Assembly (NCBI GenBank): GCA_964343705.1 | Contig: CAYFJX010000005.1 | Coordinates: 86,619-150,618 of the forward strand | Source of the DNA: JAUSFM01 sp964343705 | GTDB lineage: Archaea > Nanobdellota > Nanobdellia > Woesearchaeales > UBA12501 | Reading direction: 5' to 3' | Length of the DNA stretch: 64,000 nucleotides | Shown here: in pieces, positions 25,743 through 34,132 of the stretch | Position numbering within the stretch: the first letter of the stretch is position 1 | How the letters are laid out: each line of letters begins with the position of its first letter | Made by a program: the position numbers and the translations under genes | Notes under the pieces: generated by a model | What the model saw: only the letters and a program-made list of their open reading frames with translations | Told to the model about the DNA's origin: nothing | Database searches by the model: none

Positions 25743-25911
25743 AATTATTTTTCCTTACTTCTTCCATGACATGATCTGTGAGGTCAACACAAATACCAAC
25801 TTTCTTAATGTCTCTTGTTGGTTTTTGGATCATACCAATCCTATCAAAGTCTAATTCCTCTGATTCTGGTACTACTGTATGTAACACTTCTAATGTTTGT
25901 TCTAGTTTCAT
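25699..25911 (-). CDS. NIF3/DUF34 metal-binding protein, N-terminal part before a frameshift
   Basis: The start MKLEQTLEVLHTVVPESEE and the strand IKKVGICVDLTDHVMEEV lead to DFLIIHHG, the first metal-binding motif of NIF3. The frame is then lost in the bases just after HHG and ends eight codons on. Skipping one base there restores GGKEVRRNVKHLEVG and the rest of the fold. ATG at 25911 follows GGAGATGAT, a good ribosome binding site, which decides it over the ATG 15 nt upstream. Confidence 0.7.
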   Translation of the reverse strand: MKLEQTLEVLHTVVPESEELDFDRIGMIQKPTRDIKKVGICVDLTDHVMEEVRKNNYDFLIIHHGRWQGS

Positions 25912-25945
25912 TTCAATCATCTCCACGTTTACAGCCCGCCGGCTA

Positions 25946-26023
25946 TAGTAAAAGACAAATTATTTGGATGCCTTTTACTATTACGAACAGACAACAATTC
26001 CATTGTTATTGTCTGTGAGTATA
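25946..26023 (+). repeat. Two-hairpin element, copy B, in a 378-nt gene-free region
   Basis: Stem TAGTAAAAG/CTTTTACTA (25946-25954 with 25972-25980), linker TTACGAA, then CAGACAACAAT with ATTGTTATTGTCTG and tail TGTGAGTATA. It is the closest match to copy A. The rest of the gap 25912-26289 holds a 6-bp inverted repeat GAAGAC/GTCTTC (26057-26089) and AT-rich promoter sequence (CTTATATTTAAACC near 26220) for the plus-strand gene at 26290. Confidence 0.6.
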
Positions 26024-26289
26024 GTTTATTCTTGGTTTGTTTTGAATTTTTTTTGAGAAGACAGCTAGCACTAGTCAAAACCCGTCTTCAAGACTGTTAT
26101 AGAAACCTAGCTACCGCCAGAAACCATTGGAGATTTTGAATAAAGTTGTAACTAAGAAAATGATATTAATTTTGCCACACATACTGATATTTTTGTGTCA
26201 TAGTAGTGAATAAAGTGACACTTATATTTAAACCTTTGGTGTAGTAAAATATAAATACTCCCTCATAACTCTTTGTTTTAGGTGAGCTT

Positions 26290-27186
26290 ATGAAACTTAA
26301 CTGGGGACAATTTGATCTTGCATTGTATAATGGCGACTTTGATGATCGACCAGATGTATTGTCCTTCTATGATAGGATTGTGATACGAGGAGTTGCAACG
26401 CAAGGTCATGGGATACGACCAAGTGGTATTGTCATTGACATTCCTCGTAACATTCCTGTGCCAGAGGGCCTTGAGCAATTTCTGGGAACTACACGGAAAC
26501 CAAGACCTCGTAAGAAAAAAATTTCAAGTCCATTGTATCTTCCTAAACAATTGCGAAATGATCTTACTGGTCTCCAAAAACGACTTGGTCTTCCAAAATC
26601 AGATTTGGAACTGGCGGTTAAAGGAACACGCGCATTACAAAAACAGGTGGAACCCCATGTTATGCCTAGCGAAGATAAAAGTTTACACACAACCTATGCA
26701 GCGCTTTGCATGGCAGTGCGGATTCTTGAGGAGGGATTGTACAAAGACCGTCGCGTTGTTATTAATGGTTTTCATGCTGATCAAGGCGCTGATGTTCTAT
26801 CACGGCAAGTTGTTCATGTTCTTCCGCATGTTAAAGTTGCCAAGCAAATTAAGCGATACATTGGACGTGACGGCTATCTCATCCGAAGAGGAAGGGGTAA
26901 TGGATCAGTAGACAGGCTAAGTGCATTATATCTTGCAGTGCTTGGTCCAGTTATTGGTGGTGCATCAATTGTGCCAGAAGGAGTTGCAGAAACACTCAGC
27001 ACATCATTTGACTATGCTGAACGTCTTATTGACTTGCAAAAAGTGCAACGTTTTGACAGTGGAGACTTACACTGGGATATGACACGAATTTCTATTCTTA
27101 ATCCTGCCTATGAACGAGCAGTTAAAATGCTTGGCATGTCAGACGAGTACAGGCAGGCAACAAGAAGCCAACCTGATCAGGTCTAA
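26290..27186 (+). CDS. Unknown protein (298 aa)
   Basis: No family recognised. It has no signal peptide or membrane segment. A basic stretch near residues 75-85 (TRKPRPRKKK) separates an N-terminal beta-rich part from a helical C-terminal part containing RVVINGFHADQGADVLSRQ and VLGPVIGGASIVPEGVAETL. The ribosome binding site GGTGAG lies just before the ATG. It is followed 40 nt later by a Fis-like regulator in the same direction. Confidence 0.65.
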   Translation: MKLNWGQFDLALYNGDFDDRPDVLSFYDRIVIRGVATQGHGIRPSGIVIDIPRNIPVPEGLEQFLGTTRKPRPRKKKISSPLYLPKQLRNDLTGLQKRLGLPKSDLELAVKGTRALQKQVEPHVMPSEDKSLHTTYAALCMAVRILEEGLYKDRRVVINGFHADQGADVLSRQVVHVLPHVKVAKQIKRYIGRDGYLIRRGRGNGSVDRLSALYLAVLGPVIGGASIVPEGVAETLSTSFDYAERLIDLQKVQRFDSGDLHWDMTRISILNPAYERAVKMLGMSDEYRQATRSQPDQV

Positions 27187-27226
27187 AACCCCAAACTATA
27201 AAAACTTCAAACCCTAAATTCTACCT

Positions 27227-27880
27227 ATGTCTAACCAAGAAGACCTAGAAAATGTTGTAAAAAGGAAAATAGAGCCTAAACTCGAAGAAAGCCTCCATAA
27301 AATACTCGGAGTAAGTATTGGTGAAATCAGCAGAGACATAACAGGTAAACTTGGAAAAAACCCCCTGCTTGACTTCCACATTGATACAAAGATGGGTTTT
27401 AAAAAAGCAAAAAAACTCTTTAAAGAAGCGTATCTCAAGAAACTCCTACTTATTCATTATGGTAATGTGTCTGAAGTTGCCCGTGTTGCTGATGTTGACA
27501 GAAGATCAGTGCATCGACTTGTCAAAAAAGCAAACATTAATGTAGGGAAAATCCGTACTGACATGGAGAAAGCATACGAAGTCAAGCAAACTGCTGTTAA
27601 CTCAATTATTGAAGATGTGCTCCAACATTACAAAGGTGTGCTTCACCCAACAAAACTTGAAAAAGCCTACAAAAGTGTGTCTGGATTATCAAAAGAAATT
27701 GTTGATGCATTGCCTGATGAAACACTGACACTCAAAGAAGCAGAAGAAGTGTTTGAAAAAGAATTCATCCGGCGAGCACTGCGAGAAAACGAGCAGAACG
27801 TGACTGAAACAGCAAAGCAAATAGGCTTGCGATATGAAACACTCCACAGAAAATGCAAAAAACTAGCACTTATAGCGTGA
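27227..27880 (+). CDS. DNA-binding protein with two Fis-type helix-turn-helix motifs
   Basis: Two HTH_8 (Fis/NtrC C-terminal) motifs: one near residues 80-105 (NVSEVARVADVDRRSVHRLV) and one near 191-213 (NVTETAKQIGLRYETLHRKC), joined by a helical region. Each recognition helix has the R..LHR pattern typical of Fis domains. There is no AAA+ or receiver domain, so it is likely a stand-alone transcription factor. A Fis-type protein in an archaeon suggests an old transfer from bacteria. It is 4 nt ahead of the next gene, so they share a transcript. Confidence 0.8.
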   Translation: MSNQEDLENVVKRKIEPKLEESLHKILGVSIGEISRDITGKLGKNPLLDFHIDTKMGFKKAKKLFKEAYLKKLLLIHYGNVSEVARVADVDRRSVHRLVKKANINVGKIRTDMEKAYEVKQTAVNSIIEDVLQHYKGVLHPTKLEKAYKSVSGLSKEIVDALPDETLTLKEAEEVFEKEFIRRALRENEQNVTETAKQIGLRYETLHRKCKKLALIA

Positions 27881-27884
27881 TACC

Positions 27885-29051
27885 ATGAAAAGACTACTAC
27901 TCTTAACATTTGTTTTATTGCTTATACCATTGGTTACTGCAGATTCAGTTGATACATACTGTGAACAAGCACCCACTGGAAAAGATAATTGTATTAAAGA
28001 GATTGCAGTTGATCGTAATGATGTTCAAATCTGTCAACGTATAGAAGCTGATAGTGTGCGTGGCAGTTGTTACGAAGCCTTTGCAAATACTATGCAAGAC
28101 ATTGATTTATGTCGGCGTATTCCTAAAGGAGCTCGAGGTTATGATAAGCGTAATAAGTGTTACATGCGATTTGTAAAAACTAAAGATGATCTTCACATTT
28201 GTACTGACCTGGTGAAAACAGAGCGAGGCCAAGATGAGTGTTATGATGAAATTCTTGATAATAATCGTGAGGATGTTGGTGTGTGTTCCTTGTTCATCAG
28301 TCAAAAGAAACGTTTAAGCTGTTATGTTAAAGTTGCAAAGCGAACCAAGAATGAAGACCTGTGTCAACTGGTACTTGATGAAAAAGATCAAGGAAGAAAA
28401 TCACAATGTAGGTATTGTGAAGTAAAGGGTATTGACTTTAATGAACGATATGATCAATGTAAAAAATACTTTTTTATGAAAAAAGTCACAGAAGTGTGTA
28501 GAGATTACACTAAAGAAGTAAATGAGAAAATGACACGAAGTGAGAAAAAACAATTTACTTTTAATGGTGAAAATCCTACTCGTGATCGATTTTGGGTGAC
28601 ACTAAAACAAGCAGATTTTCAAGGTGGTATTGAAAACTATCAGGCTGTCATATTTTATTCAGACGGTGTGCAGAACGAACAGTTTGCACTAAAAATAGGA
28701 CAGCACATTACTTCTTCAAAAGCTGATATTGGCGTGCAACTACTTGACTTGTATGAACAAGAAGAAGGGGATGACATGGTTTCCTATGGGCGTATCTGTA
28801 TTTTCAGGCCAAGCAGTAAACAAGGTCAAGAACCAGAGCCAGAACCTGAAGAAGAAAAAGAAGAAGAACCAACTGAAGAAGAACCAGAGCCTGAAGTCAA
28901 GGAAGAAGAACCAAAAGAAGAGTCAGTAAATGAAATAAAAGAAGAACCTGTTGAAGAAAAAACTGAAGAACCCAAAAAAGAGCTTGTAAAAATAAAAGAA
29001 GGTGGCTTTTTCTATAAGCTGGCAATGGTCTTTAAACGATTGTTTGGTTGA
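27885..29051 (+). CDS. Exported Cys-repeat protein with acidic linker
   Basis: A signal peptide (LLLLTFVLLLIPLVTA) precedes about six repeats of roughly 30 residues, each with a C...C pair (DRNDVQICQRI, QDIDLCRRI, KDDLHICTDL, EDVGVCSLF, NEDLCQLV). A globular domain follows, then a Glu/Pro linker of about 50 residues and a C-terminal amphipathic patch (FFYKLAMVFKRLFG). The pattern 'D-x-x-[IL]-C' in each repeat suggests stacked disulfide-bonded helices outside the cell. Function unknown. Confidence 0.75.
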   Translation: MKRLLLLTFVLLLIPLVTADSVDTYCEQAPTGKDNCIKEIAVDRNDVQICQRIEADSVRGSCYEAFANTMQDIDLCRRIPKGARGYDKRNKCYMRFVKTKDDLHICTDLVKTERGQDECYDEILDNNREDVGVCSLFISQKKRLSCYVKVAKRTKNEDLCQLVLDEKDQGRKSQCRYCEVKGIDFNERYDQCKKYFFMKKVTEVCRDYTKEVNEKMTRSEKKQFTFNGENPTRDRFWVTLKQADFQGGIENYQAVIFYSDGVQNEQFALKIGQHITSSKADIGVQLLDLYEQEEGDDMVSYGRICIFRPSSKQGQEPEPEPEEEKEEEPTEEEPEPEVKEEEPKEESVNEIKEEPVEEKTEEPKKELVKIKEGGFFYKLAMVFKRLFG

Positions 29052-29086
29052 AAATACGTAAGTCTTTCGTTCAGATTGCTATGATG

Positions 29087-29140
29087 ATACAGTACCTGCT
29101 GCCAAAGAGTATCTCCCCTTAGATAAGTTGGGTACTGTAT
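29087..29140. other. 10-bp inverted repeat between two genes
   Basis: ATACAGTACC (29087-29096) and GGTACTGTAT (29131-29140) can close a 34-nt loop. It lies after the Cys-repeat gene and before the TATA-like TTTAAAT serving the lipoprotein at 29180. Termination/processing signal or small RNA; undecided. Confidence 0.4.
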
Positions 29141-29179
29141 ATACAAAAAAAATTTAAATAAGAAAAGTATAGGTAAAGT

Positions 29180-29686
29180 ATGATTTGGAAAAAACCCTTA
29201 CACTATCTTGGAATCATTACAGGTTTATTTCTAGCCCCTGGTTGTGGGGATAGCGTGTCAGATCCACACGTTGGAAGAATTATCCCTTGGGAAAGTATTG
29301 ATGGCATAGAAATTGAAGATACTCCAGATACAGTCCTGAGTGCAGTTGGCAGAGCTGAAAAAAGAGGTGATTGGGATGGAGAACATGGCGGAGGGCTTGT
29401 CTACATATATACAAAAGGAACACATGCAGGGTTAGAAGTCTTGTTCACAGAAAGAGATAGCGTGGTTTCCCTAAGAGCTAAAGATACGTACTCTGGAAAA
29501 ACAGTGGAAGGTATTGGTATTGGTACACCACTTGATTTATTACATCAAATTCATGGCGTGCCTGATACATCAACCCGTAACTACCAGCAATACTTCAAAG
29601 AAGATCGAAGTTTTGGTGTTACTCATACTGATGGAAAGATAGATGCAATCTACATTGACAACACGCACTATTTTAAAGCTCCTTAA
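29180..29686 (+). CDS. Putative lipoprotein
   Basis: Signal peptide with lipobox LAPGC (cysteine 22), then a compact domain of about 140 residues with GLVYIYTKGTHAG and GIGIGTPLDLLHQIHGVPD, a pattern like small periplasmic repeat domains that gate on 'G-x-x-[ILV]-G-x-[ST]'. No cysteines beyond the lipobox. TTTAAAT about 25 nt upstream fits a short leader. Confidence 0.65.
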   Translation: MIWKKPLHYLGIITGLFLAPGCGDSVSDPHVGRIIPWESIDGIEIEDTPDTVLSAVGRAEKRGDWDGEHGGGLVYIYTKGTHAGLEVLFTERDSVVSLRAKDTYSGKTVEGIGIGTPLDLLHQIHGVPDTSTRNYQQYFKEDRSFGVTHTDGKIDAIYIDNTHYFKAP

Positions 29687-29692
29687 CACTTT

Positions 29693-29785
29693 ATGGCAAC
29701 AGACTTTAAATTTATTCAATACCTGGCTGGAATGAAATCATCATTTTTCAAACCACGGGAAGCATATCATCAAAGAGTTGAGTAA
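29693..29785 (+). CDS. Possible 30-residue peptide
   Basis: ATG at 29693 to TAA at 29783-29785 reads MATDFKFIQYLAGMKSS and ends EAYHQRVE. The stop lies inside a 16-bp palindrome. No ribosome binding site is evident; it may be a chance frame. Confidence 0.2.
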   Translation: MATDFKFIQYLAGMKSSFFKPREAYHQRVE

Positions 29786-29793
29786 TTACTCAA
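29778..29793. promoter_or_regulatory. Perfect 16-bp palindrome at the 3' end of deoA
   Basis: TTGAGTAATTACTCAA spans the stop of deoA (minus strand). Its half-site TTGAGTA also makes up the palindrome at 13776-13787. It may be a shared protein-binding site or a bidirectional end signal. Confidence 0.3.
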
Positions 29794-31279
29794 TAACAAC
29801 AGTATCAACATGCTTGTGTAAATCCCTAGCGTACTTTAATCGTTCAGTACTATCTGCATATACTGTGTACAATGGTTCTCCTTTTTGCACCTTCTCCCCA
29901 ACGTGCTTGTAAAGATACAATCCTGCTTCTTTATCTTTTGGGCAGCCAGCAAGTCGAGCAACCTTAGAAATTAAGTGATTATCTATCCTTGTGATTTTTC
30001 CTCTTCGTGGAGCCTTGAATGTCCATGTATACTTGCCAAGTGTAATGTCTTCAACTTTTTTTACTCTTGCACCTTGGCGTTTGATGATCTCCCACATTTT
30101 CATGTTTGCAGCGCCAGTATTCAGGAGGTCACTTGCCATTTTCTTTCCTTGGCCTTTCTTTGCCTTGCCAGTTAACTCTAAAACATAGCCTGCCATTGCA
30201 ATACACTTTTTACGCAAGTCCTTTGGTTGTTGGGGGTGGTTAGCAAGCATCCACAACACGTCACGAGCTTCAAGTGCAGGACCAATACCATTTCCTATTG
30301 GTTGCCTACCATCAGTCAATACAACAAAGACTTTCATGCCAATTTTCTTACCAATAACTTCAAATAACCTCTTTAAGCGCAATGCTTTTTTCTTAGAAGG
30401 TATTTTGGAACCTACACCTATTGGGATGTCAATAAGAACATGTGTACTTCCAACAGAACCTTTCTTTGCTAAAATAGATGCAGTAAGTTGTCCTTCAGCA
30501 TCAATACTCAAAGGGTGTTCTACATTGATGATGAGATCATCAGCTGGTGCAAGGTTAATCGCACCACCCCATACCATGCATGCACCATGTTTGTTCACAA
30601 TGTTTTTTAGTTGGTGGGTGTCAAACTTTACTCCTGTTAGAACTTCCATGCTGTCAGCAGTTCCTGCAGGAGAAGTGATTGCTCGTGATGATGTTTTTGG
30701 CACTGTTAAACCAGCAGCAGCAAGAATAGGGACTACTCCCATGGTTGTTCTGTTTCCTGCAACTCCTCCTATGCAGTGCTTGTCTACTACAATTTTCTTT
30801 CTGAAGCGTAGTCGATCACCTGTGTTTATCATTGCATTAGTTAAATCAACTATTTCTTTTAATGACATGCCATGAATATAATTTGCAGCAACATAATAGG
30901 TTAGTTCAACAGGGATAAGTTTTCCCTCCACAACATCATCAATAATCTCTCGGGTTTCTTGTTGTGCAAGTGCCTTACCATCTAGTTTCTTTTTTATATG
31001 CCTTATTGAATTTGGCTTGTTTGCAATAGCAACATGCACATCTGACTTCTCACGAGCACCCAATGCTTTTAGAGTTTCTTCAAAAAGACCAATTGTTCCC
31101 CGAGAAACAGTCTTACCATTTTCAGAAAGATCAACTATTGCTATTGTTTTTTTACTTCCTAGCGTGATCTTAACACGGTCTGCTGCGTGCAGGTCATACT
31201 TACGAGCATCATGCTCATTAAGAATTACTATTCGTGGACCACCTGTTGCAATGTCCATATCTTTAACTCGTAGTTTCAT
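29786..31279 (-). CDS. deoA: AMP phosphorylase (thymidine phosphorylase family)
   Basis: Full-length archaeal AMP phosphorylase (497 aa): an N-terminal extension of about 85 residues with VKDMDIATGGPRIVILNEHD, then the family signature with KHCIGGVAGNRTTMGVVPIL, SSRAITSPAGTADSMEVL, GGAINLAPADDLIINVE and GSVGSTHVLIDIPIGVGSKI. It converts AMP and phosphate to adenine and ribose-1,5-bisphosphate, the entry of the archaeal pathway that goes on through ribose-1,5-bisphosphate isomerase and type III RuBisCO; those two are not in this window. Confidence 0.93.
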   Translation of the reverse strand: MKLRVKDMDIATGGPRIVILNEHDARKYDLHAADRVKITLGSKKTIAIVDLSENGKTVSRGTIGLFEETLKALGAREKSDVHVAIANKPNSIRHIKKKLDGKALAQQETREIIDDVVEGKLIPVELTYYVAANYIHGMSLKEIVDLTNAMINTGDRLRFRKKIVVDKHCIGGVAGNRTTMGVVPILAAAGLTVPKTSSRAITSPAGTADSMEVLTGVKFDTHQLKNIVNKHGACMVWGGAINLAPADDLIINVEHPLSIDAEGQLTASILAKKGSVGSTHVLIDIPIGVGSKIPSKKKALRLKRLFEVIGKKIGMKVFVVLTDGRQPIGNGIGPALEARDVLWMLANHPQQPKDLRKKCIAMAGYVLELTGKAKKGQGKKMASDLLNTGAANMKMWEIIKRQGARVKKVEDITLGKYTWTFKAPRRGKITRIDNHLISKVARLAGCPKDKEAGLYLYKHVGEKVQKGEPLYTVYADSTERLKYARDLHKHVDTVVIE

Positions 31280-31309
31280 GACATACCTCTTTTTTTTCTT
31301 TTTAGGGAA

Positions 31310-32374
31310 CTAACTCAATATATGTTTTTTGTCTTTTTCATATACTCTAATAAATGAAACAAGCATTGCAAGTACAAGAGGACCTACAACAAGACCAATG
31401 GGTCCCATGCTTATTAGACCTCCAAAAAGGCCAACCAGGATCACTGCAGGGTGTACTTTGCTTCGTTCACCAATAATCTTAGGTTTTAACAAATTATCAA
31501 TTGTTGATATGATGAAAATACCATACAGCAATAAGCCAATTCCTTTCCAGGTGAGTAATGTATTTCCAGCATCCATTCCTTTGACAATGAGAAAAACTGC
31601 AGCAGGGAACCATATCATAGGTGGCCCGACAAAGGGCATTATTGCTGCGAGTGTAGTAATTGCACCCCACATGATGGGTGATTTTAAACCAAATATGAAA
31701 TAACCAATAGTTGCAATACAACCTTGAATCAAACCAACAATTAAGATACCATACACTGTTGCGTAAATAACATCGCTTGTTTGTTGCTTAAGATGTTTCT
31801 TAAATGCTTCTTTGAGAGGGATGAGGTTGTATACTTTTCCAATCATCACCTGTCCATCTCTAAAGCCGTAAAACATGACAAAAATAAGAATGAACAATTC
31901 AAGTATTCTTTGAGGGATTGACAAGACAAAACTTGAACTGTATTGCACAAACCATTGGCTGATCTTGCCTAATGATTCTTCAATACTTTTAACCATGTCT
32001 GGCCCGGTGACCAGTGTATCAATTCTTTCTTTTGCATCACAAAATGAGCCAGTACATTCTTCTTGGAAAAAGGTATTTGTTGGCTTTGCTAACTTTGCCT
32101 CTGTGTATGCTTCTGAGATATCTGCGGTGATTGCTCCCAGTAAGACCACAAAAGGCACTGTGACTACAACAAGAATGAGCACGGTTGATGTGCACGCTGC
32201 GACATTTTTGTTTTTGATCTTTGATTTTACATATTTGTGAAATGGAAAAAAAATATAGGCAATAAGTACACCAGCGATGATGGCAGTAAATAAAGGCCAT
32301 ATAATAAACAGTGATAATAGCGCGATCAAGGTAAAGAAGATAATAAATGTGTACTTGGAGACTGATTGTTTCAT
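31310..32374 (-). CDS. AI-2E/PerM-family membrane transporter
   Basis: About eight membrane segments and the family's C-terminal pattern: IPLKEAFKKH, MWGAITTLAAIMPFVGPPMIWFP written as a long hydrophobic block, and the ending signature KIIGERSKVHPAVILVGLFGG. Proteins of this family export small molecules or ions. 30 nt separate it from the AMP phosphorylase gene, so they may share a transcript. Confidence 0.85.
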   Translation of the reverse strand: MKQSVSKYTFIIFFTLIALLSLFIIWPLFTAIIAGVLIAYIFFPFHKYVKSKIKNKNVAACTSTVLILVVVTVPFVVLLGAITADISEAYTEAKLAKPTNTFFQEECTGSFCDAKERIDTLVTGPDMVKSIEESLGKISQWFVQYSSSFVLSIPQRILELFILIFVMFYGFRDGQVMIGKVYNLIPLKEAFKKHLKQQTSDVIYATVYGILIVGLIQGCIATIGYFIFGLKSPIMWGAITTLAAIMPFVGPPMIWFPAAVFLIVKGMDAGNTLLTWKGIGLLLYGIFIISTIDNLLKPKIIGERSKVHPAVILVGLFGGLISMGPIGLVVGPLVLAMLVSFIRVYEKDKKHILS

Positions 32375-32428
32375 AAGGATAGTATTCTTACTGGTATTTA
32401 TAAATTTTTTTGACTTGCAGAACTCTTT

Positions 32429-32998
32429 CTAGCACATAAATTTTCTCAGAGCCCGCTGGTATAATTTCAGTTTGTTTAACTTCTTTACATAGGGGCAGAC
32501 GATTTTAATAGGTGCAATAACTTTGTGTTTAGGCGCGTATTCAAATGCTTTTATCTTGATCTTGTACTTTTTTCCTATGGTACCAGAAATACTAAGGTCA
32601 TCGTTCCACTGCCACTTTTGAAACTTAGTTGTCTTTCGAACACTAATAAGCATAGTGAGTTCCCCACCAATTTCTTTGATATCAATGGCATCAGTACTGC
32701 TTAACCTATCAGGTCCTTCAGGGTGAGAGTGGTAATCACCAATAACCTGGTGTGTTGTAAGGTACTGTAAAGCGTGATTCATTTTATTACAACGATTTGC
32801 AGCTAAGGTGACAGACTCGTAGTCACGATCAGCACTTTGGTAAGGCAAGGCATCATACGCATAATAATACGTTTTATGTTTGCTGCCAATAATCAATCCA
32901 AAACACTCTTTTTTGTATACTTCAATAGAACTCGTGATCATACCAATAAAGGCTTGTTGGCTTAGTTTAACATGACGTAATTTTAACCTCTTTTTCAT
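32429..32998 (-). CDS. JAMM/MPN-domain metalloprotease
   Basis: The catalytic set is intact: an upstream glutamate in KKECFGLIIG, then GDYHSHPEGPDRLSSTDAID giving H-x-H-P...S-x-x-D for zinc. Archaeal members remove ubiquitin-like SAMP proteins from targets (desampylase). Here the rest of the fold, with about 40 basic C-terminal residues, is unusual and no SAMP or E1 gene is nearby. I chose ATG at 32998 (MKKRLKLRHV); the frame to 33007 adds three residues. Confidence 0.8.
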   Translation of the reverse strand: MKKRLKLRHVKLSQQAFIGMITSSIEVYKKECFGLIIGSKHKTYYYAYDALPYQSADRDYESVTLAANRCNKMNHALQYLTTHQVIGDYHSHPEGPDRLSSTDAIDIKEIGGELTMLISVRKTTKFQKWQWNDDLSISGTIGKKYKIKIKAFEYAPKHKVIAPIKIVCPYVKKLNKLKLYQRALRKFMC

Positions 32999-33034
32999 AC
33001 AGAACATGTAGTGTCTACACTATATAAAGTTTTA

Positions 33035-33580
33035 CTACTTTTTTAGTGAGGTAATTTTGAAACTCAAATAAATAAGCAAGCCAACCAACACAATAGCCAA
33101 GCTGATGATGCTGCCAATTTTTGGTGAAACACGCATGTCTTTCATACTACTGCTTTCTACTCTGAGTGTAGCTTCTTTAGTGTTTCTTCTTTTTTCTAAT
33201 TCTAATTGTCTGCGTGCTTCTTCTGCTTTTTTTGCAAATGCAGATGCTTGTGCTTCACGAGCTTCTTGTGCTCTTTCTTCAGCACGTGCTGCGTCTTCTT
33301 CTGCTTTTTTAGCAGCTGCTTTTGCTGCAGCCTCTCGCCGCATTTGTTCTTCAAAACTCACTGTCGCAATGCCAGGGAGTGGAATAATAACTGGCTTAAT
33401 GATTGTTATGTTAGTGATAAACCGTGGTTGTTTAGGAGCAAACTCCCCTGCTGAAATCCCCACACGGGTGACTTTATTTTCGTTTTCTTTTTTTTCAAAA
33501 TCAGCGCTCTTAGTGTAAGCAGTCACAGAGCTTGCTAAAAGGATCAGTAGAATTGTGAAAATAAGAGCTTTTTTTGTCAT
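33035..33580 (-). CDS. Exported coiled-coil protein with C-terminal membrane anchor
   Basis: Signal peptide (LIFTILLILLASSVTA), a short beta region (FITNITIIKPVIIPLPGIATV), an alanine/glutamate-rich coiled coil of about 55 residues (EEQMRREAAAKAAAKKAEED onward), and a C-terminal helix (IISLAIVLVGLLIYLSFKI). It would be anchored at its C-terminus with the coiled coil outside. No family recognised. Confidence 0.7.
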   Translation of the reverse strand: MTKKALIFTILLILLASSVTAYTKSADFEKKENENKVTRVGISAGEFAPKQPRFITNITIIKPVIIPLPGIATVSFEEQMRREAAAKAAAKKAEEDAARAEERAQEAREAQASAFAKKAEEARRQLELEKRRNTKEATLRVESSSMKDMRVSPKIGSIISLAIVLVGLLIYLSFKITSLKK

Positions 33581-33703
33581 TGTTTTCCCCAGTGAGTAGG
33601 AATCTGAGCGAATTTAAAAAGATTTATGGTGTGCAGGAGAATCGTTTAAATAGGGCTCTTTTCAGCAAATTTTAAAAAGAGGTTATTAAACCAAGCTAGT
33701 AAT

Positions 33704-33783
33704 CATTCGCCCTTGTAGCATCCGCAAAAATCTTTTTGATTTTTGGGCGCTCCAAGAGCTCATTACATTCGCCCTTGTAGCAT
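33704..33783 (+). repeat. 18-bp direct repeat of the tRNA-Thr 5' end
   Basis: CATTCGCCCTTGTAGCAT occurs at 33704-33721 and 33766-33783; the second copy is the true start of tRNA-Thr. Between them is a short hairpin CAAAAATC/GATTTTTG. Confidence 0.75.
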
Positions 33784-33863
33784 AGTGGTAGTGCACTGCC
33801 TTGGTATGGTCAGTAATGACAACAAAGAGGCAGAGGTCCCGAGTTCAAATCTCGGCAAGGGCT
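33771..33863 (+). tRNA. tRNA-Thr(GGT) with a 21-nt intron
   Basis: Acceptor GCCCTTG/CAAGGGC, D-stem GCAT/GTGC, anticodon stem CTGCC/GGCAG, loop TTGGTA plus A38 (anticodon GGT), T-arm CCGAG TTCAAAT CTCGG, discriminator T. The intron (33807-33827) sits at the canonical 37/38 position and contains the hairpin GTCA GTAA TGAC. TTG of the loop pairs with CAA near the intron's 3' end; the central helix is 3 bp plus a G-A mismatch, so the splice motif is relaxed. CCA is not encoded. Confidence 0.9.
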
Positions 33864-33877
33864 TTTTAATTCTTTAC

Positions 33878-34087
33878 GGGTGTGTCCCAAATCTTGCTTT
33901 TTGTGCAGGAGGGGTGGCACTGCGGTGTTAACTACTCAAATCCATTCGTAGTGTTAACGGAAATCACCTCATTATTCGGCCGCAATCTGAGCAAAGCTCA
34001 GATGCGTCAAGGAGCTTCGCCCCTTGAGATTTCCTGATAAAACCTTGCGGCAGTGCCACCCCTCAGAAAGACTCTTGGGACACACCC
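33878..34087. mobile_element. 210-bp MITE-like element with inverted repeats and 9-bp target duplication
   Basis: The ends are perfect inverted repeats (GGGTGTGTCCCAA and its complement), the subterminal arms GAGGGGTGGCACTGC and GCAGTGCCACCCCTC pair as well, and ATTCTTTAC flanks both sides (33869-33877 and 34088-34096). Inside are hairpins ATCTGAGC/GCTCAGAT and GTTAAC-type repeats, but no coding frame. It inserted 5 bases after the tRNA-Thr 3' end. The whole could fold into one long hairpin if transcribed. Confidence 0.8.
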
Positions 34088-34132
34088 ATTCTTTACAGTA
34101 GGCTTATATACAGCTAGTTTTTCCAAGGATGT

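Noticed and set aside
29082..29140. C/D box small RNA (ATGATGA present)
   Set aside because: No matching CTGA box was found at the right distance.
33878..34087. Long branched inverted repeat as SRP RNA or RNase P RNA
   Set aside because: No conserved core motif of either RNA is present, and the exact 9-bp duplication on both sides points to a transposed element.
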